Shown here one piece after another: positions 1 to 5,848 of a stretch of DNA of 6,453 nucleotides (position 1 is its first letter; every line of letters begins with the position of its first letter). Under the pieces are notes generated by a model, which was not told where the DNA came from, made no database searches, and saw only the letters and a list, made by a program, of their open reading frames with translations. This DNA is from Verrucomicrobia bacterium UBA6775 (GTDB lineage Bacteria > Verrucomicrobiota > Verrucomicrobiia > Limisphaerales > UBA1096): the NCBI GenBank assembly GCA_002453165.1, contig DKGH01000085.1, positions 1-6,453 of the forward strand, given 5' to 3'. The position numbers and the translations under genes are program-made.

Positions 1-349
1 TTAGGTTCACCGTGGCCTCATCGCTAAGCATATCCTTGTAAACGACCGCCCACGGATAGAGGAACACCACCTCAATATCGAACAGAATGAACAACATCGC
101 AATGAGGTAAAATTTGACCGACATGCGCGAGCTGCCTTCACCCACGGCGTTCATGCCGCACTCGTACGGGGTATCCTTGGTACGGGTGTGGCGGCCGAGT
201 GCCTTGGCGCGGCGGGTGTTGAAAAACCAACCTGCCAGCTTGGAGGCGAACATGGTGCCCACCGCAAACGCCACTGCGACGAGGGCGAGAAAAAGCACAC
301 CCAAGTACTGGTACAGTTGTGGTTCGCTGCCGGCTTCGGTCAAAAGCAT
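1..349 (-). CDS. nuoA: NADH-quinone oxidoreductase subunit A (NuoA), 3' end cut by the window edge
   Basis: NuoA is a small membrane subunit of respiratory complex I (NDH-1), which passes electrons from NADH to quinone and pumps protons; it lies beside the quinone and proton path in the inner membrane. The window holds 116 codons. Visible are a first membrane segment (about residues 13-38), the family signature loop TPYECGMNAVGEGSSRMSVK, and a second membrane segment with the conserved acidic pair in LFDIEVVFLYPWA. The third membrane helix lies beyond position 1. I chose the ATG at 347-349 because NuoA proteins normally begin just before the first helix. The frame stays open to an ATG at 440-442, but the extra 31 residues resemble nothing in the family and include a copy of the 14-base palindrome read as LGQA. 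There is no clear Shine-Dalgarno sequence before 349. Other nuo genes probably continue to the left. The family is secure; the start is less so. Confidence 0.94.
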   Translation of the reverse strand, partial: MLLTEAGSEPQLYQYLGVLFLALVAVAFAVGTMFASKLAGWFFNTRRAKALGRHTRTKDTPYECGMNAVGEGSSRMSVKFYLIAMLFILFDIEVVFLYPWAVVYKDMLSDEATVNL

Positions 350-440
350 GGCCAAAACGTACGTGTTGCCAACCCGGTTCGCAAGGTCAAACCCCGCTTG
401 GCCAAGCGCTAGGCCGAGGTTACAGTGCGGCGCACCAACC
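350..440. other. Short divergent nuoA-lctP spacer holding one palindrome
   Basis: Only 91 bases separate the preferred nuoA start from the lctP start, so both promoters must be here or inside the neighbouring genes. The centre holds the perfect palindrome at 395-408, followed by a second GGCC-containing stretch (411-416). A weak plus-strand promoter match exists: TTGGCC at 398-403, 17 bases, then TACAGT at 421-426. Each box matches consensus at 4 of 6 bases, and the -35 box would lie inside the palindrome. That would leave a leader of under 10 bases for lctP. I could not find a convincing minus-strand promoter for nuoA. This is suggestive only. Confidence 0.3.
395..408. repeat. Iterated palindrome copy 1, CGCTTGGCCAAGCG (perfect)
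   Basis: This is a perfect 14-base self-complementary sequence, one of five identical copies in the window. It lies in the spacer between the divergent nuoA and lctP genes. If nuoA began at 442 it would be read as ALGQAG. The flanks are not shared with the other copies, so the conserved unit is the palindrome itself. Position and symmetry would allow a protein-binding or methylation site, but no function can be read from sequence alone. Confidence 0.9.
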
Positions 441-2129
441 ATGACCGCTCTTCTGGCATTTCTCCCAATCCTCGCTGTTGGCATTCTGTTGGTAGGCTTT
501 CGACTGCCAGCCAGCCGCGCGATGCCACTCTCGTACATTGTGGCCGCAGGTTTGGCGCTGTTCGTTTGGCAGGTGCCTGGCATGCGGGTTGCAGCGGCTT
601 CGGTGAAGGGATTGATGATCGCATTTCAACTGCTTTACATCATCTTCGGAGCCATACTGTTGCTAAACACCCTGCGATACAGCGGGGCGCTAGCAGTGAT
701 TCGTAGTGGTTTCACGAGTATTTCACCCGACCGTCGGGTGCAGGTCATTTTGATCGCCTGGTTGTTCGGGGCGTTCATCGAGGGGGCAGCCGGTTTCGGA
801 ACTCCCGCAGCGGTGACTGTTCCTTTAATGGTGGGCTTGGGCTTCCCGGCGATGGCCGCCGTGGTGTCCGGAATGATCATCCAAAGCACGCCGGTCTCGT
901 TCGGGGCCGTGGGCACTCCCATTCTCGTCGGCGTCAACAAGGGACTTTCCGGGCACGCGACGGCGCAGGAAAAAATAGCCGAAATGGGGTTCGATCAATT
1001 CGATGCACTGTTGCCGTTCATCGGGTTCAAGGTGGCGCTCGTCCATGCTCTGGTCGGTGCGTTCATCCCGCTGCTGCTGGTAGTGTTTATGACCCGTTTT
1101 TTCGGAAAAAACCGGTCATTTAAGGAAGGGCTCGCCATCGCACCCTTTGCCTTGTTCGCCTCGGTTTCCCTAACTGTGCCATACGTGTTGGTGGCGAAAT
1201 TACTTGGGCCGGAGTTTCCTTCATTGCTCGGGGCGTTGATCGGCATGGCCATCGTGGTGCCGGTGGCGAAGAAAGGTTGGTTGTTGCCCAAAGGTGAGCC
1301 ATGGGATTTTCCGCCCCGATCAGATTGGGAACGCGAATGGGTTGGGTCACTGGAGATGGGCGCCGACGAAAGCAAACGAGAGCAAACGCATCAAATCTCC
1401 CCGTTCACGGCGTGGCTACCATATTTGTTGGTGGCGTTGCTATTGGTGTTAACGCGATTAGATGCGCTGCCATTTGCCGCTTGGTTGAAGGCAATAGAAA
1501 TCAAGTGGTCAGCTATTTTCGGGACGACCATCGATGCAGCTCTCCAGCCGCTGTACCTGCCGGGAACGGTATTCGTGCTCGTGTCGCTCATGGCTGTTGG
1601 TTTGCATCGTATGGTAGGCGAAACAATCCGTTCTGCCTGGGTGGATTCACTCAAGACCACGGCCAAGGCCTCGGTGGCGCTGGTGTTCACGGTACCAATG
1701 GTGCAGGTCTTTTTGAACAGCGACGGCGGGGTGGCTGGCTACGACAAAATGCCAATTGTGCTAGCCGACGGGATTGCCAGCCTAGCGGGCGGTGCGTATC
1801 CGCTGTTTGCCCCTTTGGTCGGTGGGTTTGGGGCATTTGTTGCGGGAAGCAACACGATCAGCAACATGATGTTTTCGCTGTTCCAGTTTGAGGTTGGTAT
1901 CCGGATCGGCGTCGATGCCACGTGGATGGTGGCGCTGCAGGCGGTGGGCGGAGCGGCTGGCAACGTAATCTGCGTGCACAACGTCGTGGCGGCACTGGCG
2001 GTCGTTGGGTTAACCGGGAGGGAAGGGGATGTGATCCGAAAAACGCTGCTCGTTTTTGCCTACTACGCGTTGACGGCCGGGGTGATCGGCTTCGTCGTAA
2101 TCAAACTTGGCCTGCTTGCACCGGGCTAA
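441..2129 (+). CDS. lctP: L-lactate/glycolate permease, LctP family
   Basis: This 562-residue, strongly hydrophobic protein belongs to the lactate permease family, which imports L-lactate, D-lactate or glycolate with protons across the inner membrane. Family landmarks are GAFIEGAAGFGTPAA (residues 110-124), SFGAVGTP (153-160), GAFVAGSNTISNMMF (464-478) and GGAAGNVICVHNVVAA (503-518). A hydrophilic loop at about 285-320 separates two membrane halves. The length fits the family (about 530-590). The frame is open upstream to 114, but those 109 codons lie antisense to nuoA and are not permease-like. The ATG at 441 starts directly on the first membrane helix. No Shine-Dalgarno sequence precedes it. 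The last motifs differ from what I recall of the E. coli LldP wording (GSDTSSN, KMISPQ), so this is a divergent branch and exact substrate is uncertain. The gene stands alone here, without lactate dehydrogenase genes in view, and converges with the thioredoxin gene 21 bases downstream. Confidence 0.95.
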   Translation: MTALLAFLPILAVGILLVGFRLPASRAMPLSYIVAAGLALFVWQVPGMRVAAASVKGLMIAFQLLYIIFGAILLLNTLRYSGALAVIRSGFTSISPDRRVQVILIAWLFGAFIEGAAGFGTPAAVTVPLMVGLGFPAMAAVVSGMIIQSTPVSFGAVGTPILVGVNKGLSGHATAQEKIAEMGFDQFDALLPFIGFKVALVHALVGAFIPLLLVVFMTRFFGKNRSFKEGLAIAPFALFASVSLTVPYVLVAKLLGPEFPSLLGALIGMAIVVPVAKKGWLLPKGEPWDFPPRSDWEREWVGSLEMGADESKREQTHQISPFTAWLPYLLVALLLVLTRLDALPFAAWLKAIEIKWSAIFGTTIDAALQPLYLPGTVFVLVSLMAVGLHRMVGETIRSAWVDSLKTTAKASVALVFTVPMVQVFLNSDGGVAGYDKMPIVLADGIASLAGGAYPLFAPLVGGFGAFVAGSNTISNMMFSLFQFEVGIRIGVDATWMVALQAVGGAAGNVICVHNVVAALAVVGLTGREGDVIRKTLLVFAYYALTAGVIGFVVIKLGLLAPG

Positions 2130-2131
2130 TC

Positions 2132-2145
2132 CGCTTGGCCAAGCG
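2132..2145. repeat. Iterated palindrome copy 2, CGCTTGGCCAAGCG (perfect), between convergent genes
   Basis: This is an exact 14-base copy starting two bases after the lctP stop codon, in the 21-base gap before the stop of the opposing thioredoxin gene. It is the only copy lying wholly in non-coding DNA between gene ends. It is directly followed by a second inverted repeat (2145-2160). Confidence 0.92.
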
Positions 2146-2160
2146 CTTGGTTATTCAAGC
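2132..2160. terminator. Possible bidirectional hairpin between convergent lctP and thioredoxin genes
   Basis: Two symmetric elements sit back to back: the 14-base palindrome, which could fold as CGCTT/AAGCG around GGCC, and GCTTG-GTTATT-CAAGC at 2145-2160 (5-base stem, 6-base loop) overlapping the thioredoxin stop codon. Location between two convergent stop codons fits a shared transcription end. There is no run of T on either side, so a classical Rho-independent terminator is not supported, and the first element may be here simply as one more copy of the dispersed palindrome. Confidence 0.3.
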
Positions 2161-3182
2161 AATCGAATTCGGAAAAACCGGGCCGGCGCAGCCTTGCCGG
2201 TGCCAAGATTGTACTGAATCGGTTCGTTACTGGCATAACCGACGCGGACCGCCCTCCACTTGGCCAAGTCGGAGGAAGCCTCGATGGCGTAACGCTGGGC
2301 AGGGGAGAGCTTGGCTGAAAACGTGATCTGTCCGTCCTCGACCTTGGTTTGGATGGGAACCGGTACAGGCTTAACTTTAAGCGTCACAGTCTCGCTGTAA
2401 AGTTCGCCGCCCTTGTTTTTCACGAGGACACGATAGGCCCCGGCGTCCTTCATCTGGACATTTTCCAGCACCAGCTCGGGCTTGGTTTCCTCCGGAATGT
2501 TGAAGTTGGTGAACTGCCATTGAAATTCAAACGGTGCCCTGCCGCCGGGGTTGATCTTGAATGTCGCCGTCTCGCCGACGTTGACAGTAAGCGATTGCGG
2601 CTGTTCATCAATCGTGGGAGGTTGGAGGCCGGACTTGACGGTGTCGATGATGTTGCGGAAGCGAGACGCCCCCGGATAACCGGCGCCGTTGTAGAGCACT
2701 TCCCACTGGTCGTGCGATGGCGAGTTGGCGACTCCGTTGATGATGACAAAAAGCGGGATGCCGTTGCTCTTGTTGAACTGCCGCCAGGCGACACGGCTGA
2801 AGTCGTCCGCCACATCCTCCATGCCGGCGTCCTTGATGAATTGTTTGGTCCGTGAGGGGTTATCTTGTTCAATGTTGATGCCGATCAACTTGACCGGAAT
2901 CTTGTTTTTGTTGCCGCCTCGATCGTGAAAATACTTGGCGACATTTTTCTCAACATCTGGGGAGGTGGCTCGGCATGGACCGCACCACCAGGCGAAAAAA
3001 TCGAGCACGATGATTTGGCCTTCGTAGTCAGAAAGGAGGATGTGTTTGCCGCCGCCGTTTCGTTTAAGGGTGAAATTTTTGGCCACATCGCCGACCTTGG
3101 TTTCGGCGGTCGCTTGGCCAAGCGAAACAAAAAGCAGCGTAATTAAAGCCACCCAGGCAGTAGAGTGCTTACTCTGAGTCAT
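2151..3182 (-). CDS. Secreted TlpA/ResA-like thioredoxin with Ig-like domain and C-terminal carbohydrate/adhesion-type tail
   Basis: This is a 343-residue exported protein with three parts. Residues 1-26 form a signal peptide (MTQSKHST, hydrophobic core, cleavage expected after ATA). About 27-187 is a thioredoxin-like domain with the redox motif WWCGPC (Cys67, Cys70) and the expected cis-proline in NGIPLFVII (Pro143). About 188-271 is an immunoglobulin I-set-like domain with FQW and DAGAYRVLVKNKGG. Residues 279-343 end in YAIEASSDLAKW and ARFFRI, a tail type common on secreted verrucomicrobial proteins. It probably reduces or exchanges disulfides, or handles haem or thiol proteins, in the periplasm. 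The Ig and tail parts may mediate binding. The frame extends upstream to a TTG at 3246-3248 touching the preceding stop, but the ATG at 3180-3182 gives a perfect signal peptide, so I chose it. Its last codons and signal-peptide codons each contain the GGCC palindrome. It is the final gene of the minus-strand set, 62 bases after the symporter gene. Confidence 0.9.
   Translation of the reverse strand: MTQSKHSTAWVALITLLFVSLGQATAETKVGDVAKNFTLKRNGGGKHILLSDYEGQIIVLDFFAWWCGPCRATSPDVEKNVAKYFHDRGGNKNKIPVKLIGINIEQDNPSRTKQFIKDAGMEDVADDFSRVAWRQFNKSNGIPLFVIINGVANSPSHDQWEVLYNGAGYPGASRFRNIIDTVKSGLQPPTIDEQPQSLTVNVGETATFKINPGGRAPFEFQWQFTNFNIPEETKPELVLENVQMKDAGAYRVLVKNKGGELYSETVTLKVKPVPVPIQTKVEDGQITFSAKLSPAQRYAIEASSDLAKWRAVRVGYASNEPIQYNLGTGKAAPARFFRIRLLE
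2258..2269. repeat. Palindrome variant, ACTTGGCCAAGT
   Basis: This 12-base perfect palindrome shares the core CTTGGCCAAG with the 14-base repeat; only the outermost bases differ, and symmetrically (A...T instead of G...C). It lies in the thioredoxin C-terminal segment, read on the minus strand as SDLAKW. Symmetrical substitution suggests that the symmetry, not only the exact sequence, is being kept. Confidence 0.7.
3111..3124. repeat. Iterated palindrome copy 3, CGCTTGGCCAAGCG (perfect), in signal-peptide codons
   Basis: This exact copy lies inside the thioredoxin gene, where it encodes SLGQA on the minus strand, just before the predicted signal-peptidase site. Signal peptides tolerate sequence change well, so this is a place where a DNA-level element can persist at little protein cost. 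Confidence 0.9.
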
Positions 3183-3244
3183 ATTTGGTGAATTGCCCGA
3201 GGAACGTTCGTACAAACAGAACCTGACCCCGCATTCCGGGCGTG
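3183..3244. other. Intercistronic gap before the thioredoxin gene
   Basis: These 62 bases separate the symporter stop from the chosen thioredoxin start. They include an 8-base palindrome GAACGTTC (3203-3210). There is no Shine-Dalgarno match 5-12 bases before the ATG and no clear promoter. The thioredoxin frame is open through here, so a longer product from the TTG at 3248 cannot be formally excluded. Confidence 0.4.
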
Positions 3245-4756
3245 TCAATCAGCTTGGGAGGGCGGTTTCCCCTGATTTCCCGGCCTACGATTTTGGGATC
3301 CCGGCCTGCGATTTCCCGGTTTTCTGCGCGGGCGATTCGATCCGGTCGGTTCTTCCTTCGGCTGGTTACGGTTTTCGCCCGCCGATTTGTTCTGAGGGCG
3401 GCGCCTGCGCTGGTTGGGCCGTCGATTGCGGGGGCGATCGGGGTTTCCTTCCGGATTGAGTTGATTCTCGGAGTTGGCGATGATTGCGCAGACAGCCGCG
3501 TCGCCGGTGACATTCGTGGTGGTGCGCAGCATGTCGAGAATTCGGTCCACTCCGAGGATCAGGGCGACTCCCTCTCCGGACACTCCGACTGCTTGAAGAA
3601 TGATGACAAGCATGATGATCCCCGCGCCGGGAACAGCGGCAGTGCCGATGGAAGCCATGACCGCGGTTAGAATGATCGTGAGCTGAGATCCGATGGTGAG
3701 TGCCTCGGGAACTGAGTAGGCCTGTGCGATGAACACAGCAGCGACCGCCTGATAGAGTGCGGTGCCATCCATGTTGATCGTGGCGCCCAGTGGGAGCACG
3801 AACGAGGTGGTTTCCTTCGATGTGCCCAGTTTTTCGCGGCACTGTCGCATGGTGACCGGTAGGGTCGCGCCACTGGAACTGGTGGAAAACGCCAGCAGCT
3901 GTGCCGGGGCGATCGCCTTGAAAAAAGCGCCGACCTTCACCGGGGTGAGAAGTTTTAGCAGCCCGATGTACACAATGCCGATGTGCAGTAACAAGCCGAT
4001 CACCACGGCGAGGCAGTAAAAGCCAAGTGCACCAAGAATTTCACCGACTTGACTGAGGTCGGTATTACCGTCGGCATCAACGGCCAGTGCCGTGATTGTC
4101 TTGGTGATCAGCGCGAAGACTCCGAGCGGCGCCATGAGCATGATCATGTTGACCAGCTTGATGACCACGGCCTGAAGCCCTTCGAACAGCGAGAGTACCG
4201 GTCTGCGTTGTTCTTGGTTGACCTGGACCAGCGCGACGCCGATGAGAAGGGAGACGAATACCAACTGAAGCATATTGCTGTTGCTCGAGGCGGAGCCGAA
4301 AAAATTGTCCGGCACCATGTCGATCAGGGGTTGGAGTGGGCCGCGCTTATCTACCTCAACCGCAGTTTCCGTTTTATTTGTGGCCGTGGATTGGTGTTGG
4401 GCCTTGAGTGCTTCCCGGGTTTTCTCGGGTAGTCGTTCTCCCGGGTCGATAACGTTGACGACCAGCAGTCCGATAGTCACAGCGACTGCTGTCGTTGCTA
4501 TGTATAGCCCGATGGTTTTGCCGCCCATGCGGGACAGTTTTTTGAAATCGGACAGTGAAGCCACGCCGGCGACCAGCGAGGTGAGCACGAGCGGCACGGC
4601 AATCAACTTGAGCAGGTTCATGAAGATATCGCCAAATGGCACGATCCAGTCGTTTGCGAATTCGCTCCATTGAAATTTCGCGGCGATGATGCCGAAGATC
4701 AGTCCGAGCACCATCCCGAGGATGATCTGCCAGTGAAGTTGACGATACCATTTCAT
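3245..4756 (-). CDS. Dicarboxylate/amino acid:cation symporter (glutamate/aspartate type) with long basic C-terminal tail
   Basis: This 503-residue inner-membrane secondary transporter belongs to the DAACS/SLC1 family (GltP, GltT, DctA, Glt-Ph). Recognisable parts are eight membrane segments, the first hairpin serine motif STSSSGATLP (291-300), NMDGT (328-332), the second hairpin GTAAVPGAG (371-379), and the last helix DRILDMLRTTTNVTGD (404-419). Arg411, Asp408, Thr412 and Asn415 match the positions that bind acidic amino acids in Glt-Ph, so glutamate or aspartate is the likely substrate. Asp419 matches a sodium-ligand position, suggesting Na+ rather than H+ coupling; this is an inference. 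The unusual part is residues about 430-503, a tail rich in Arg, Pro, Asn and Gln (20 basic against 6 acidic residues in 73) with repeated NRRPG units. Family members usually stop near residue 430-445. The tail would be cytosolic. The gene sits 51 bases after lpxD and 62 before the thioredoxin gene, on the same strand. No Shine-Dalgarno sequence is seen. A specific gene symbol would be a guess. Confidence 0.95.
   Translation of the reverse strand: MKWYRQLHWQIILGMVLGLIFGIIAAKFQWSEFANDWIVPFGDIFMNLLKLIAVPLVLTSLVAGVASLSDFKKLSRMGGKTIGLYIATTAVAVTIGLLVVNVIDPGERLPEKTREALKAQHQSTATNKTETAVEVDKRGPLQPLIDMVPDNFFGSASSNSNMLQLVFVSLLIGVALVQVNQEQRRPVLSLFEGLQAVVIKLVNMIMLMAPLGVFALITKTITALAVDADGNTDLSQVGEILGALGFYCLAVVIGLLLHIGIVYIGLLKLLTPVKVGAFFKAIAPAQLLAFSTSSSGATLPVTMRQCREKLGTSKETTSFVLPLGATINMDGTALYQAVAAVFIAQAYSVPEALTIGSQLTIILTAVMASIGTAAVPGAGIIMLVIILQAVGVSGEGVALILGVDRILDMLRTTTNVTGDAAVCAIIANSENQLNPEGNPDRPRNRRPNQRRRRPQNKSAGENRNQPKEEPTGSNRPRRKPGNRRPGSQNRRPGNQGKPPSQAD
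3272..3313 (-). repeat. 21-base tandem duplication in the symporter tail (NRRPG repeat)
   Basis: Two adjacent 21-base units (3272-3292 and 3293-3313) match at 16 of 21 positions and encode NRRPGSQ then NRRPGNQ on the minus strand. The period is a multiple of three, so the frame is kept. A further partial match to the unit follows near 3312-3319. This indicates that the basic tail grew at least partly by short in-frame duplication. Confidence 0.7.
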
Positions 4757-4807
4757 GACCCAAAGGGGCGCAGAGTAGGGTGGAAGCGGGGTGGCGGGAA
4801 GAAAAGA
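4757..4807. other. Intercistronic gap between lpxD and the symporter gene
   Basis: These 51 bases lie between same-strand genes. On the minus strand the sequence is pyrimidine-rich near the lpxD stop and shows neither a Shine-Dalgarno match before the symporter ATG nor a hairpin followed by T residues, so nothing here argues against read-through transcription from lpxD. Confidence 0.4.
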
Positions 4808-5845
4808 TTACGCCTCGTCGCTTGGCTTGGTCGGCTGCGAATCGAGTCGTTTTTCGAGTTCGCGGACGCGTTTGGCCAAGTCGGGCAGTTTCTTGACGGC
4901 GATGATCTGGCGCTTGGCCTCAGAGGCAGGGATGGCGGGGTAGCCCATGTATTGCTGGTTGCCCTCGAGATTGTTAATGACACCTGACTTGGCGGCGACG
5001 ACGCTCTTGGGGCCAATTTTCAAGTGTCCCGCCACACCGGCTTGGCCAGCGATGATTGAGTACGCTCCGATTTCGCTGCTCCCGCCGATCCCGTTTTGGG
5101 CGATGATAATGCAATGCTCTCCGATCACGACGTTGTGACCAATCTGGACGAGATTGTCGATTTTCGCGCCACGGCCGATCTTAGTGTCCCCCAAGGCGCC
5201 CCGGTCAATGGTGCAGTTGGCGCCGACCTCAACGTCGTCCTCGATGATCACTCCGCCGATCTGCGGAATCTTGCGGTGGTGATCCTGATCAAACACGTAG
5301 CCGAACCCGTCCGAGCCGATCACTGTGCCGGAGTGAATGCGGACGCGCTTGGCCAAGCGGCATCCGTGGTAGACGCTGACGTTTGGAAAAAGGTGGCACG
5401 CTTGGCCAAGCGCGGAATCGTCCCCGATCGTGCAGTGCGCCTCGAGAATGGCGTCATCCCCGATTGTGACGTTTTCCCCGATTACGCAATTAGGGCCAAT
5501 GTGGGCAGTCTCGGCGATGTTGGCCGAGTCGGCGACTACCGCGCTTGGGTGAAATCCGGGAGTAAATTGTTTCTCGGGAAAGAAAAGTGGCAGCACTTGG
5601 GCGAATGCAATCCGGGCATCTTTGACTTGAATCACTGTCTTGGATTCCGACTGGAATTCAGCCGGCGCAAGGATGGCACTCGCTTGGCTTTGCTCGGCCA
5701 AGCGAAAGAATTTTTCATTCTCGGCGAACGTCAAATCCCCGGACGTGGCGGCGTCGGCTTTTGCGAAACCGGTAAGTTTGGTTTCTCCATCGCCAAGGAT
5801 GTTCCCGTCTACCTTTTGGGCTATTTCGTTGGCGGTAAGATTCAT
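4808..5845 (-). CDS. lpxD: UDP-3-O-(3-hydroxyacyl)glucosamine N-acyltransferase (LpxD)
   Basis: LpxD carries out the third step of lipid A synthesis, moving a 3-hydroxyacyl chain from acyl carrier protein to the amine of UDP-3-O-acylglucosamine in the cytoplasm. The 345-residue length fits the family. Residues 1-95 form the uridine-binding N-terminal domain with SGDLTF (36-40). Residues about 100-290 form a left-handed beta-helix of hexapeptide repeats. HSGTVIGSDGFGYV (171-184) and NLVQIGHNVVIG (231-242) are diagnostic, and His237 corresponds to the catalytic histidine (His239 in E. coli). YMGYPAIP (299-306) and a C-terminal charged helix (308-335) complete the protein. Its ATG follows the panD stop by three bases (TGAagcATG), so translation is probably coupled. 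It is not next to the usual lpxA, fabZ or bamA partners in this window. Two perfect 14-base palindromes lie within its beta-helix codons. Presence of this gene implies a lipopolysaccharide outer membrane. Confidence 0.97.
   Translation of the reverse strand: MNLTANEIAQKVDGNILGDGETKLTGFAKADAATSGDLTFAENEKFFRLAEQSQASAILAPAEFQSESKTVIQVKDARIAFAQVLPLFFPEKQFTPGFHPSAVVADSANIAETAHIGPNCVIGENVTIGDDAILEAHCTIGDDSALGQACHLFPNVSVYHGCRLAKRVRIHSGTVIGSDGFGYVFDQDHHRKIPQIGGVIIEDDVEVGANCTIDRGALGDTKIGRGAKIDNLVQIGHNVVIGEHCIIIAQNGIGGSSEIGAYSIIAGQAGVAGHLKIGPKSVVAAKSGVINNLEGNQQYMGYPAIPASEAKRQIIAVKKLPDLAKRVRELEKRLDSQPTKPSDEA
4869..4882. repeat. Degenerate palindrome copy around core TTGGCCAA
   Basis: The sequence CGTTTGGCCAAGTC differs from the 14-base repeat at three outer positions but keeps the full 8-base core TTGGCCAA. 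It lies in the 3' end of lpxD and is read on the minus strand as DLAKRV. It could be a decayed copy or a chance resemblance; the core alone is expected about 0.1 times per window. Confidence 0.5.
5346..5359. repeat. Iterated palindrome copy 4, CGCTTGGCCAAGCG (perfect)
   Basis: This exact copy lies inside lpxD, read on the minus strand as RLAKR (frame CGC TTG GCC AAG CG). This is a different frame from copies 1, 3 and 5, which read LGQA. It is only 53 bases from copy 5. Confidence 0.92.
5399..5412. repeat. Iterated palindrome copy 5, CGCTTGGCCAAGCG (perfect)
   Basis: This exact copy lies inside lpxD, read on the minus strand as ALGQA. It starts 53 bases (about five DNA turns) from copy 4, the closest pair in the window. 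The peptide falls at a turn of the beta-helix, where residues are variable in the family. Confidence 0.92.
5681..5704. repeat. Split version of the palindrome, CGCTTGGC-8-GCCAAGCG
   Basis: The two half-sites CGCTTGGC (5681-5688) and GCCAAGCG (5697-5704) are present intact but separated by eight bases, forming an inverted repeat with a spacer inside lpxD (encoding RLAEQSQAS on the minus strand). This may be a half-site pair derived from, or related to, the compact repeat. Confidence 0.5.
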
Positions 5846-5848
5846 GCT

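Noticed and set aside
114..440. 109-codon upstream extension of the lctP frame
   Set aside because: It is antisense to nuoA and not hydrophobic or permease-like; LctP proteins begin at the membrane helix that follows the ATG at 441.
350..442. Earlier ATG for nuoA, adding 31 residues
   Set aside because: The added sequence lacks similarity to NuoA N termini and includes an iterated palindrome; the ATG at 349 is the usual distance from the first helix. Not fully excluded, since AGAAGAG lies a few bases before the earlier ATG.
2349..2855. 168-codon plus-strand open frame opposite the thioredoxin gene
   Set aside because: It is antisense to the thioredoxin and Ig-like domains, with no recognisable motif; a shadow of high-GC coding DNA.
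3201..3215. Shared ACGTTCGTAC string at about 3206 and 6087
   Set aside because: Only 10 bases match, and the second copy lies in ordinary panD codons; two isolated hits do not establish a repeat.
3183..3248. TTG start for the thioredoxin gene overlapping the symporter stop codon
   Set aside because: The 22 extra residues would bury the signal peptide behind a polar leader; the ATG at 3182 gives a standard signal peptide with an AxA site.
395..5412. CRISPR array or transposon ends as explanation of the repeats
   Set aside because: Copies are irregularly spaced (53 to 2235 bases), lie inside conserved genes, have no shared flanks, no target-site duplications and no transposase or cas gene nearby.
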